From assembly GCF_001429785.1 (NCBI RefSeq), contig NZ_LMJF01000001.1, forward strand, positions 1,531,917-1,595,916: DNA of 64,000 bases, given 5' to 3'. The translations under genes and the position numbers were made by a program. The notes under the pieces are model-generated. The model was given only the letters and a program-made list of their open reading frames with translations, was not told where the DNA came from and made no database searches. The number at the start of each line of letters is the position of its first letter. Position 1 is the first letter of the stretch. Source of the DNA: Lysobacter sp. Root916. GTDB taxonomy: Bacteria; Pseudomonadota; Gammaproteobacteria; Xanthomonadales; Xanthomonadaceae. Shown here piece by piece: positions 50,902 to 60,223 of this stretch.

Positions 50902-51945
50902 TCAGCGTCCGGGCACGCGACAACAAGTCGCGTTGATCTGGTAGCCGAGCACGCTCAACAGCGAACCGACCAGATCGCACTTCCAGCCCACCGGCTGGCC
51001 TCCGACCACGTTGGGTTCGGAGTTGCTGATCGCGATGCCGAGCACGCCGCCGCAACCGCCGCCGGTGACCGTATAGCCGGCCGGGCACGCGATGGTCTTG
51101 GTCTGCAGGCCGCTCAACAGCGCCAGCGAGCCGCTGGCTTGCGCCACGGTGCAGTCCAGCGCGGTGGCTTCCGGTTCCATGAAGTAGCCGGTCACGTCGA
51201 TCACCAGCTCCGACTGCGCGTAGCTGTAGACGTTGAACTGGCTGGTGCAAGCCGGTCGGCACAAGGTGATCGACGACTCGTTCGACATGATGAAGCCGTT
51301 GGTGTAGTTCAGCGACGACGCCAGCGGCTTGGCTTCGTTGAACGGATACGCGGTGAAGTAGCCGTTGCCGCCCGGATACACCGACGTGATCTTGACCTGC
51401 AGCGAGGCCGCATTGGTCGGGATGCCGCAGTTCGACGGCGCGCCGCCCTGACTGGTGAAGTCGCTCGCGGTGTAGCCCTTGAAGCTGCGTTCGCCGTCGG
51501 CCAGGATCGGGCCGCCGACCACGCGGGTGTCGACAATCCGGCAGGGACTCAGCGGCGTGAAGACCAGATCGCTGCCGCTCGAGCCCAGCGCGGTGGGTTG
51601 CAGGTTGGGCTGGCCTTGCGCGGCCACGGCGGCGCTGGCGCCCGCGCCGCCCAGCAAAGCGGCGTTCATCTGCTCGAAGCTGCCCGCGCTGGCGGCCAGT
51701 TCGAGGTTGCCGAGGTCCGCCGTTTGCAGGGTGCCCTCCATCCGCTCGCTCCAGCCGGCCCCCATCGCCCCGTAATTGCGTTCCACATAAGGCGACCATC
51801 GCGCCACGATGTCCTGTGCCAGTTCTCCCCGCATCCCTTCCGGCGCCAAACCGGTCGTGTTGGTGCCGAACAGGCCGACACCCACGGCCGCCGCCGGCAG
51901 TACCACAGCCAGCAGGGCGATCAGTATTTTGCCTTTCTTACGCAT
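50902..51945 (-). CDS. Secreted protein with a PCRIVDTR...DVTGYF beta-module, unknown function
   Basis: This 347-residue protein has a signal peptide or N-terminal anchor (MRKKGKILIALLAVVLPAAAVGVGL), a spacer to about residue 105, and a beta-rich module (about 125-255) starting FTPLSPCRIVDTR and ending ELVIDVTGYFM. This module recurs in secreted proteins of many bacteria and has no assigned role that I can name. The C-terminal part (about 258-347) is a cysteine-rich block with seven cysteines (ACPAGYTVTGGGCGG, KCDL, TCC) that probably forms disulfides. The start at 51945 has GGGGG 4 nt upstream. It is divergent from an XRE regulator. Confidence 0.78.
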   Translation of the reverse strand: MRKKGKILIALLAVVLPAAAVGVGLFGTNTTGLAPEGMRGELAQDIVARWSPYVERNYGAMGAGWSERMEGTLQTADLGNLELAASAGSFEQMNAALLGGAGASAAVAAQGQPNLQPTALGSSGSDLVFTPLSPCRIVDTRVVGGPILADGERSFKGYTASDFTSQGGAPSNCGIPTNAASLQVKITSVYPGGNGYFTAYPFNEAKPLASSLNYTNGFIMSNESSITLCRPACTSQFNVYSYAQSELVIDVTGYFMEPEATALDCTVAQASGSLALLSGLQTKTIACPAGYTVTGGGCGGVLGIAISNSEPNVVGGQPVGWKCDLVGSLLSVLGYQINATCCRVPGR

Positions 51946-52253
51946 ATAACCCCCGTATCCGTAATTTTGAGAGGGCGCCAGATTGCGTTTGACCAGCAGG
52001 AAATAATCACCAGAAACACCGGATGCGGGCGCATGCATCGGTGACGATAATGCTTATCCGCCGTCTGATAATGCTGCAACGTCTGATTTCACTAACGTGA
52101 ATAGCTGCGGAGGTGACGAAATAGGGCATATCCCGCCGATACGCGGTTCCGCGTGTGACGCGTTACTCAATCCACACCAATCGTGCCTCGTAGCGCTATC
52201 GCGTTAGCGAAATACTGAGGCATGATCCCGGACAGTCTTAGGGGAGATCACCC
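51946..52253. promoter_or_regulatory. Shared divergent promoter region with direct repeats
   Basis: This 308-nt region has lower GC and no gene. CGTCTGAT occurs at 52062-52069 and 52080-52087, 18 bp apart. GATAATGC occurs twice, about 22 bp apart, near 52045 and 52067. An 8-bp palindrome TAGCGCTA lies at 52192-52199 and an ACGCGG/CCGCGT pair near 52141. These are candidate binding sites for the adjacent XRE protein controlling itself and the secreted-protein gene. Promoter hexamers could not be set with confidence. Confidence 0.45.
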
Positions 52254-52619
52254 ATGGCGGCTTTACCGGAGCGCATACGGCGCGCCCGTAGTTTGTCCCG
52301 GATTTCCCAACTCGCCCTAGCCAACATGGTCGGCGTACAACGCAGCGCGGTCGCGCAGTGGGAGCGCAAGGACGGCAGCCATCCCTCGATGCATCATTTG
52401 ATCGCGATAGCCTTGGCCACCGGGGTTTGTCTGGAATGGCTGGGCACCGGACGCGGCCCGGTCAAACCCGGCGAGGACGCCTGGACCCCGGCCATGCGCA
52501 CCGACGATTACGCCCAGGACGATATTGAATCGGAGTGCTTGGATGCCCTGAGGAAAATCCCTTTCCAGATTAGAAAGCAAATCGTCGGATTGATTTCGTT
52601 GGTATCGCGAAATTATTAA
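52254..52619 (+). CDS. XRE-family transcriptional regulator
   Basis: The 121-residue protein has a helix-turn-helix of Cro/CI type at about residues 5-63: SLSRISQLALANMVGVQRSA, then VAQWERKDG, followed by IAIALATGVCLEWLGTGRG, the usual end of the domain in CI-like repressors. No C-terminal peptidase or ligand domain follows, only an acidic stretch and an amphipathic end (IRKQIVGLISLVSRNY). AGGGGAGA precedes the ATG. Divergent transcription suggests it regulates the secreted-protein gene; this is inferred. Its 3' end is AT-richer than its neighbours. Confidence 0.85.
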   Translation: MAALPERIRRARSLSRISQLALANMVGVQRSAVAQWERKDGSHPSMHHLIAIALATGVCLEWLGTGRGPVKPGEDAWTPAMRTDDYAQDDIESECLDALRKIPFQIRKQIVGLISLVSRNY

Positions 52620-52812
52620 TCCCCCGATCTGGGTATAAACCACCACGAGCGCGCCGAAAATGTAGGCCGCGAAAACGGCGCATTATCGACCGTCCCCGCG
52701 AGGGGGCCGCGGTGTCCGCAATTCCCGGTTTTGCGCGAACGACCGTAACGGCTGCGCGGCCGGGGGATGCGATATCGTCTGCGGACCCCACCCCACGCCG
52801 CGCCAGCCCTAG

Positions 52813-53609
<797 letters not shown>

Positions 53610-53613
<4 letters not shown>

Positions 53614-54467
53614 GCGATCCGATCCAAGCCCTGGAATTGCCGCTGCAATCGGACGACGGCCATCGCTGGCAAGTGCTCGCGCGCGTGCCGCGCGCGCCGC
53701 AGGCGAGCCTGTTGTGGCTGCCCGCGCTGGGCGTGGCCGCCAAGCACTACCTGCCCTACGCGCAGGCTCTGGCCGAGCGCGGCATCGCCGTGTTCGTGCA
53801 CGAATGGCGCGGCAACGGCGGCAGCAGCTTGCGCGCCGATCGCGCCCACGACTGGGGCTACCGCGAATTGCTGTTGCACGATCTGCCGCGCAGCGAAACG
53901 GCGGTGGCGACGCAACTGCCGGGCCTGCCGCGCATCCTCGGCGGCCACAGCCTGGGCGGGCAGCTTGCCTGCTGCCGGCTGGGCCTGCTTGCGCGCGACG
54001 CCGCGGCCGAGCGCCCCACGCGCTTGTGGCTGGTCGCCAGCGGCGCGCCGTACTGGCGCGCGTTTCCGCCGCGCTCGCGCTGGTGGCTGCCGTTCGCCTA
54101 TCGCTTCCTGTCCTGGCTGGCGGACCGCCGTGGCGCCCTGCCCGGCCGCAAGGTCGGCTTCGGCGGCGACGAGGCGCGCGGGCTGATCCGCGACTGGTCG
54201 CGCAGCGCGCTCAGCGGGCGCTACGCCGCGGCCGGCGTCGATATCGACCTGGAGGCGGCGATGGCTCAAGTCGAGGTCGACACCCACGCGCTGGTGCTGG
54301 ACAGCGACTGGTTGGCACCGGAATCCTCGCTGCGCTTCCTGTTGTCCAAGCTGCCGCGCACGCAGGCGCGGGTCGAGACCCTGGACGGCCGCATGCTGGG
54401 TACCCGCGCCGACCATTTCGCCTGGATGAAGCAGCCCGGCGCGATCGCCGCGCTGCTCGCACGCTGA
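53610..54467 (+). CDS. Alpha/beta hydrolase family protein
   Basis: This 285-residue protein has an alpha/beta hydrolase fold. The oxyanion-side WLPALGVAAKHYLPYAQAL, FVHEWRGNGGSS and the nucleophile elbow GGHSLGGQL (Ser about 114) are clear. A late DSDWLAPESS probably holds the acid and ADHFAWMKQPG the histidine. The substrate is unknown. The ATGA overlap with thiD couples the two, though no link to thiamine is known to me. Confidence 0.85.
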
Positions 54468-54611
54468 ACGCCGCGCTTGCGCTAAGCGTTCGCAGGCGGG
54501 TTTTACGCTGAATTTACGCCCGCCGCCGCGGGCGGAATGGAGGTTTTACGGCTCGGGTTTCGAGAATGGCGATGTGGCCGATCCGGCTTCGTTCGCAACT
54601 CGGAACCCGAA

Positions 54612-55337
54612 ATGTCGATGCAACCGCTGCGCCTGCGCGAGGCGTCCACTCCCCTGATTTTCGCCGTCTGCAGCGGCATCGGCCTGCTCGCCCTGGGCGC
54701 ACGCGCCGATGCCGGCACGCTCACAGGCAATGCCGCGCTGACCACCGACTACGTCTGGCGCGGTACCACCCAGACCCAAGGCGACCCGGCCGCGCAGGCC
54801 GGTTTCAAGTTCGCCGGCGACTCCGGCTTCTACGGGTCGGTGTGGGGATCGAACGTCGAGTTCGCGCCTAGCACCCACGCCAGCAGCGAGTTGGACTTCA
54901 CCCTCGGTTGGGCCGGCAAGCTTTCCGAGGACTGGGCGCTGGACGTCAACGTCCTGCACTACCGCTACCCCTCGACCACGGTCGACCTCAACTGGACCGA
55001 GCTCAACGGTACTTTGACCTACGCCGACAACTACTGGCTGTCGCTGGGCTATTCGAACGAAGCGCTGGGCAGCCGCGACAGCGGCGTCTACACCCAACTC
55101 GGCGCCAAGTTCCCGATCAACGACAAGTTCCGCCTCGAAGCCGCCGCCGGCTACTACTACCTCGACGACGTCTACAACGAGAGCTATGCGCACGGCCAGC
55201 TGAGCGCGGTGTGGGCGATCAAGGCCCCGCTGGAGCTGCGCCTGACCGCGCACGCCACCGATTCCGGCGCCAAGAAGATCTTCGGCGACGACTACGCAGG
55301 CGACCGCATCGAAGCGGCGCTGCAAGCATCCTTCTAA
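54612..55337 (+). CDS. TorF-family putative outer-membrane porin
   Basis: The 241-residue protein has a signal peptide (cleavage near RADA-G, about residue 36) and then alternates short amphipathic strands typical of a barrel. The N-terminal mature motif ALTTDYVWRGTTQTQGDPAAQAGF and the final aromatic F match the TorF (Gcw_chp) family of about 230-250 residues. Its ATG follows CGGAA. Only 12 nt separate its stop from kdpF, so it may be the first gene of the potassium operon. The function of TorF porins is not established. Confidence 0.88.
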   Translation: MSMQPLRLREASTPLIFAVCSGIGLLALGARADAGTLTGNAALTTDYVWRGTTQTQGDPAAQAGFKFAGDSGFYGSVWGSNVEFAPSTHASSELDFTLGWAGKLSEDWALDVNVLHYRYPSTTVDLNWTELNGTLTYADNYWLSLGYSNEALGSRDSGVYTQLGAKFPINDKFRLEAAAGYYYLDDVYNESYAHGQLSAVWAIKAPLELRLTAHATDSGAKKIFGDDYAGDRIEAALQASF

Positions 55338-55349
55338 GGGAGTCACCTC

Positions 55350-55442
55350 ATGCCTGCCTGGCTCGCTCTGGTTTGCGCGGTATCGGCGCTCGTCGCCGGC
55401 GCCTACCTGCTCTACGTCGTCCTGCGCCCGGAAGACTTCTAA
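55350..55442 (+). CDS. kdpF: KdpF, small subunit of the K+-transporting ATPase
   Basis: This 30-residue single-helix protein (MPAWLALVCAVSALVAGAYL followed by LYVVLRPEDF) ends with the typical R-P-E-x-F motif of KdpF, which stabilises the KdpFABC complex. AAGGGAG precedes the ATG at good spacing. Confidence 0.93.
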   Translation: MPAWLALVCAVSALVAGAYLLYVVLRPEDF

Positions 55443-55493
55443 GCGCGCTGGACGGCACGCGGCGCCTGGATGGCGACGCGGCGACATCGATGA

Positions 55494-55520
55494 CGCGGGC
55501 CCGGCGATGCCAGGCCCGCG
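55494..55520 (+). other. Hairpin between kdpF and kdpA
   Basis: CGCGGGCC at 55494-55501 pairs with GGCCCGCG at 55513-55520 around an 11-nt loop. No T tract follows, so this is probably not a terminator. In the 138-nt kdpF-kdpA gap it might affect mRNA processing or stability, which could help set subunit ratios. Confidence 0.4.
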
Positions 55521-55580
55521 CGCCATCCGCGGCAGCCCTGGAGGGTTCGTCGCGGATCACTTTCTGTCTGGTTGACGACG

Positions 55581-57410
55581 ATGATCGACATTCTTCTTGT
55601 ATTCGCGCTCGCGATCGCCCTGGGCTGGCCCTTGGGCCTGTACCTCGCTCGCGTGATGCGCGGCGCGCCCTCCAAGCTGGACCGTGTGTTCGGACCGTTC
55701 GAACGCACGATCTATCGCGCGCTCGGCACCGACCCGACGCGCGGCATGAGCTGGCGCGGTTACGCCAAGGCCTTCGCGCTGAGCAATCTGGTCTTGGCCG
55801 TGTTGGTGTGGCTGCAGTTCATGACCCAGGCCTGGTTGCCGTTGAATCCCGACGATATCCCGAACCTGCGTTGGGACACCGCGCTGCACACGATGGTGTC
55901 GTTCCTGACCAACACCAATCAGCAGCACTACTCCGGCCAGGCGCAGCTGAGCTACCTCTCGCAGATGGTCGGCATCGTCGGCCTGCAGGTGGTGACGCCG
56001 ATGATGGGCCTGGCGATGGTGGTAGCGACCTTGCGCGGCTTGTTTGGCGGCCGTCAGGCGATGGAGGCGCGCCAGGATGCCTGCGAAAACGCCGACGCGA
56101 GCGCCACGCCGCGCGAACCGACCTCGGGGCCGGTGTACGGCGCGCGTCAGCCGGTCAAGGCCGCTGCGCCCGCGGAAGGCGAGGCCCGCGACCTGGGCAA
56201 CTACTGGGCCGACGTGACCCGCGCCACCCTGCGCTTCATGCTGCCGCTGTGCCTGCTGTGGGCGCTGATGCTGACCGCGCAGGGCGTGCCCTCGACGCTG
56301 AGCGCCGGCCCCAGCGTGCGGCCGATCGACGCCTCGGTGGAGATGAAGGAGCAGAAGATCCCGCTGGGCCCGGTCGCGCCCATGGTCGCGGCCAAGCAAC
56401 TGGGCACCAACGGCGGCGGCTGGTACGGCCCCAACAGCGCGGTGCCGCTGGAGAATCCGACGCCGTTCTCCAACCTGCTCGAAATCCTCGCGATCGTGCT
56501 GATCCCGATCTCGGTGACCTTCATGATCGGTCCCTTCACCGGTCGCCGCCGGCTCACCGCGATGGTGTTCGGCAGCATGCTGCTGATGTCGGCCGTCTCC
56601 ACCGGCGCCACGGTGTGGTCGGAGGCGTACTCGCCGACCAGCACCGACAGTGCGCTGATGGAAGGCAAGGAAGTGCGTTTCGGCGCCACCACCTCGGCGC
56701 TGTGGACGGCGGTCACCACCCAGACCAGCAACGGCTCGGTCAACGCCATGCACGATTCGCTGGCGCCGCTGACCGGCGGCGTGGCCCTGGTCAACATGCT
56801 GGTGAACGCCATCTGGGGCGGCATCGGCTGCGGCCTGCAGCAGTTCCTGGTCTATCTGCTGCTGGCGGTGTTCCTGGCCGGGCTGATGACCGGGCGTACG
56901 CCCGAGCTGTTCGGACGCAAGATCGAAGCGCCCGAGGTGCGCCTGCTGGCGCTGCTGATCCTGTTGCAGCCGCTGGTGGTGCTGGGCTTCACCGCGCTGA
57001 CGCTGGCGCTGCCCTCGATCACCGGCAACTCCAATCCGGGGTTCCACGGCATCAGCCAGGTGTTCTACGAGTACACCTCGGCCTTCGCCAACAACGGTTC
57101 GGGTTTCGAAGGCCTGGGCGACGCGACCTACTGGTGGAACCTGAGCTGTTCGGCGGTGCTGGCGCTGGGCCGCTATCCGGCCCTGATCGTGCCCCTGGCC
57201 GTGGCCGGCCTGCTCGCGCGCAAACGCGTCGCCCCGGAAGGCAGCGGCACCCTGCACGTCGAAACGCCGACCTTCGCCCTGACCCTGATCGCGGTGATCG
57301 CGATCCTGACCGTCCTGCAATTCATGCCTGCGCTGGTGCTGGGCCCGGTGGCCGATCACCTGTCGCTGGCCGCCGCGTCGACCGCCAACTCGCCGTCGCC
57401 GGCTCTCTGA
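55581..57410 (+). CDS. kdpA: Potassium-transporting ATPase subunit KdpA
   Basis: KdpA binds and conducts K+ across the inner membrane. The 609-residue protein has four pore-loop repeats recognisable by [10 protein letters not shown] (about 111-120), [24 protein letters not shown] and [12 protein letters not shown]. It exceeds E. coli KdpA (557 residues) because of a hydrophilic insertion at about residues 157-203, just before [14 protein letters not shown]. The ATG at 55581 is in frame with a TTG 9 nt upstream; the ATG gives [16 protein letters not shown], a normal N-terminus. Confidence 0.96.
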   Translation: MIDILLVFALAIALGWPLGLYLARVMRGAPSKLDRVFGPFERTIYRALGTDPTRGMSWRGYAKAFALSNLVLAVLVWLQFMTQAWLPLNPDDIPNLRWDTALHTMVSFLTNTNQQHYSGQAQLSYLSQMVGIVGLQVVTPMMGLAMVVATLRGLFGGRQAMEARQDACENADASATPREPTSGPVYGARQPVKAAAPAEGEARDLGNYWADVTRATLRFMLPLCLLWALMLTAQGVPSTLSAGPSVRPIDASVEMKEQKIPLGPVAPMVAAKQLGTNGGGWYGPNSAVPLENPTPFSNLLEILAIVLIPISVTFMIGPFTGRRRLTAMVFGSMLLMSAVSTGATVWSEAYSPTSTDSALMEGKEVRFGATTSALWTAVTTQTSNGSVNAMHDSLAPLTGGVALVNMLVNAIWGGIGCGLQQFLVYLLLAVFLAGLMTGRTPELFGRKIEAPEVRLLALLILLQPLVVLGFTALTLALPSITGNSNPGFHGISQVFYEYTSAFANNGSGFEGLGDATYWWNLSCSAVLALGRYPALIVPLAVAGLLARKRVAPEGSGTLHVETPTFALTLIAVIAILTVLQFMPALVLGPVADHLSLAAASTANSPSPAL

Positions 57411-57414
57411 GGTA

Positions 57415-59460
57415 ATGACCGTGAGCGAACAAACACATTTGGGTACCCAACGCCGCCACGCCGCGGCCGGGCTGGACGGCGCGGCCTTGCGCATCGCCCT
57501 GCTCGAATCCTTCCGCAAACTGTCGCCGCGCCAGGCCCTGCGCAGCCCGGTGATGGCGATCGTGCTGCTGGGCACGATCCTGTCGGCGCTGATCACTTTC
57601 ACCACCCCGGGCCACCTCGGCTTCGGTATCGCGGTCACGCTGGTCCTGTTCGTGACCGTGCTGTTCGCGAACTTCGCCGAGGCCGTGGCCGAAGCGCGCG
57701 GTCGCGGCCAGGCCGCATCCTTGCGCGCCGCGCGCCGCGACCTGGTCGCGCGCCGTCTCGACGACAACGGCGCCGAGACGCGCGTGGCGGCGACCCAGCT
57801 CAAGCCCGGCGATCGGGTGATCGTGTCGGAGAGCGAGTTGATCCCGGCCGACGGCGAGATCGTCGAAGGCGTGGCCACCATCAACGAGTCGGCGGTCACC
57901 GGCGAATCCGCGCCGGTGCTGCGCGAGGCCGGCACCGACCGCTCCGGCGTGATCGGCGGCACCAAGGTGCTGTCGGACCAGATCGTCGTGCGGGTCAGCG
58001 CCGAGCCGGGCGGCAGCTTCCTCGATCGCATGATCGCGCTGGTCGAAGGCGCCAACCGCCAGAAGACCCCGAACGAGATCGCCCTGACCATGCTGTTGGC
58101 GGCGATGACGCTGACCTTCCTGATCGTGGTCGCGACCCTGCCGCTGCTGGCCGGCTTCGTCGGCGCCAAGCTCGATCCGCTGCTGCTGATCGCGCTGCTG
58201 GTGTGCCTGATCCCGACCACCATCGGCGGCCTGCTGCCCGCGATCGGCATCGCCGGCATGAACCGCGCGCTGTCGGCCAACGTGCTGGCGAAATCCGGCA
58301 AGGCGGTGGAAGTGGCCGGCGACGTCGACGTGCTGCTGCTGGACAAGACCGGCACCATCACCCACGGCGACCGTCAGGCCACCGCCTTCCATCCGCTGGC
58401 CGGCGTCGACCGCAGCCAACTGCGCGATGCCGCCCTGCTGTCGTCGCTGGCCGACCCGACCCCGGAAGGCAAGTCGATCGTGCGCCTGGCGCGCGAGCAG
58501 CACAGCGCGGTGGCCGAGCCCGAGCGCGCGCACTACCTGCAATTCACCGCGCAGACGCGCATGTCCGGCGTCGATCTGGAAGACGGCCGCGCGATCCGCA
58601 AGGGCGCCGGCGATGCGATCGGCCAGTACGTGCGCTCGCTGGGCGGTCAGGTCGTGCCCGAACTCGCCGCGCGCATCGAACAGGTCGCGCGCGGCGGCGC
58701 CACCCCGCTGGTGGTGTCCGAAGGCCGCCACGTCCTGGGCGTGGTCGAACTGTCCGACGTGGTCAAGCACGGCGTCAAGGAACGCTTCGCCCGGCTGCGC
58801 GCGATGGGCGTGCGCACGGTGATGATCACCGGCGACAACCCGCTGACCGCCGCCGCGATCGCCGCCGAGGCCGGTGTCGACGACTACATCGCCGAGGCGC
58901 GGCCGGAGGACAAGCTCGCGCGCATCCGCGCCGAGCAGGCCGGCGGCCGTCTGGTCGCGATGGTCGGCGACGGCACCAACGACGCCCCCGCCCTGGCCCA
59001 GGCCGACGTCGGCCTGGCCATGAACTCGGGCACCCAGGCCGCCAAGGAGGCCGGCAACATGGTCGATCTGGACTCGGACCCGGCCAAGCTGCTGGCGGTG
59101 GTCGAGGTCGGCAAGCAACAGCTGATCACGCGCGGCGCGCTGACCACGTTCTCGCTCGCCAACGACGTCTCCAAGTACTTCGCGATCCTGCCGGCGCTGT
59201 TCGCCGCGGCGATCCCGCAGATGGCGGCCTTGAACGTGATGCGGCTGTCGAGCCCGAGCAACGCCGTGCTGGCCGCGCTGATCTTCAACGCGATCATCAT
59301 CCCGGCGCTGATTCCGCTGGCCCTGGCCGGCGTGCGCTTCAAGCCCGCCAGCGCGGTCGTGCTGCTGCGCCGGAACATGCTGATCTACGGCGTCGGCGGC
59401 GTGCTGCTGCCGTTCGTGGGCATCAAGCTGATCGACATGGCCTTGGCCGCGCTCTCCTGA
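57415..59460 (+). CDS. kdpB: Potassium-transporting P-type ATPase subunit KdpB
   Basis: KdpB hydrolyses ATP to drive K+ uptake through KdpA. The 681-residue P-type ATPase has the TGES actuator motif ([13 protein letters not shown]), the phosphorylated aspartate Asp310 in [29 protein letters not shown] in the hinge and [17 protein letters not shown] in the membrane domain. Its start follows the kdpA stop by 4 nt, with GAGG overlapping the kdpA end as the ribosome-binding site. Confidence 0.97.
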   Translation: MTVSEQTHLGTQRRHAAAGLDGAALRIALLESFRKLSPRQALRSPVMAIVLLGTILSALITFTTPGHLGFGIAVTLVLFVTVLFANFAEAVAEARGRGQAASLRAARRDLVARRLDDNGAETRVAATQLKPGDRVIVSESELIPADGEIVEGVATINESAVTGESAPVLREAGTDRSGVIGGTKVLSDQIVVRVSAEPGGSFLDRMIALVEGANRQKTPNEIALTMLLAAMTLTFLIVVATLPLLAGFVGAKLDPLLLIALLVCLIPTTIGGLLPAIGIAGMNRALSANVLAKSGKAVEVAGDVDVLLLDKTGTITHGDRQATAFHPLAGVDRSQLRDAALLSSLADPTPEGKSIVRLAREQHSAVAEPERAHYLQFTAQTRMSGVDLEDGRAIRKGAGDAIGQYVRSLGGQVVPELAARIEQVARGGATPLVVSEGRHVLGVVELSDVVKHGVKERFARLRAMGVRTVMITGDNPLTAAAIAAEAGVDDYIAEARPEDKLARIRAEQAGGRLVAMVGDGTNDAPALAQADVGLAMNSGTQAAKEAGNMVDLDSDPAKLLAVVEVGKQQLITRGALTTFSLANDVSKYFAILPALFAAAIPQMAALNVMRLSSPSNAVLAALIFNAIIIPALIPLALAGVRFKPASAVVLLRRNMLIYGVGGVLLPFVGIKLIDMALAALS

Positions 59461-59489
59461 CGCCGGCGCCCTCCCCCCTAGGAATTCCG

Positions 59490-60095
59490 ATGAACACCGC
59501 TACCCACAACCCTCAGGCCGTCGCGATCGACGATCGCATCGGCGCGCGCGCGCCGCTGCTGTTCGGCTTGGTCGCCCTGCTCGGCTTCGGCCTGCTGTAC
59601 TCCCTGGTCGGCGCCGCCTTGGGCCGACTGGCCTTTCCCTGGCAGGCCACCGGCAGCCTGGCGATGCTGGACGGCCAGGCGCGCGGCTCGATCCTGGTGG
59701 CGCAGCCGTTCGACGACGCGCGCTACTTCCAGCCGCGTCCTTCGGCCGCCAACTACGACCCGATGGCCGCCGCCGGCAGCAACCTGGCGCGCACCAATCC
59801 GGACCTGCGCAAGCGCATGGCCGAGACCGCGCTGGCGGTCGCCGAACGCGACGGCATCGCGTTGTCCGATGTGCCGGCCGAACTGACTACCCAGTCCGGC
59901 GGCGGCCTGGACCCGCATTTGTCGCCGCGCGCGGCGCAGGTGCAGGTCGCGCGCGTCGCCAAGGCGCGCGGCCTGTCGGCCGCCGAGGTCGATGCGCTGG
60001 TGGTCGCGCACACGCAGCCGCGCCAGTTCGGCGTGCTGGGCGAACCGCGCGTCAACGTGCTGGAACTCAATCTGGCGCTGGACGCGCGGCGCTAG
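59490..60095 (+). CDS. kdpC: Potassium-transporting ATPase subunit KdpC
   Basis: This 201-residue single-span subunit helps assemble the Kdp complex and acts as a catalytic chaperone. The N-terminal helix (LLFGLVALLGFGLLYSLVG) is followed by a periplasmic domain with GSLAMLDGQARGSILVAQPF, YFQPRPSAANYDPMAAAGSN and DPHLSPRAAQVQ, then the end motif LGEPRVNVLELNLALD. AGGAATTCCG precedes the ATG. Confidence 0.96.
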   Translation: MNTATHNPQAVAIDDRIGARAPLLFGLVALLGFGLLYSLVGAALGRLAFPWQATGSLAMLDGQARGSILVAQPFDDARYFQPRPSAANYDPMAAAGSNLARTNPDLRKRMAETALAVAERDGIALSDVPAELTTQSGGGLDPHLSPRAAQVQVARVAKARGLSAAEVDALVVAHTQPRQFGVLGEPRVNVLELNLALDARR

Positions 60096-60223
60096 CCCCG
60101 GCGCCCGCGTTGCGCCCTTCGCGGCGGCGAGGGCGCAACGCGACGCAAGGCGCCCCCGCGTCGCAAGCACCGACGAGGCGCCGCCCACGTCTTCACTACG
60201 CCGCCGATAATTCGGAGCGCACA

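Noticed and set aside
52254..52619. A prophage remnant signalled by the CI-like regulator
   Set aside because: No integrase, phage structural genes or attachment repeats are present; flanking genes are housekeeping.
52620..52812. A TPP riboswitch upstream of thiD
   Set aside because: The conserved CUGAGA and thi-box sequences are not present and the spacer is only about 190 nt.
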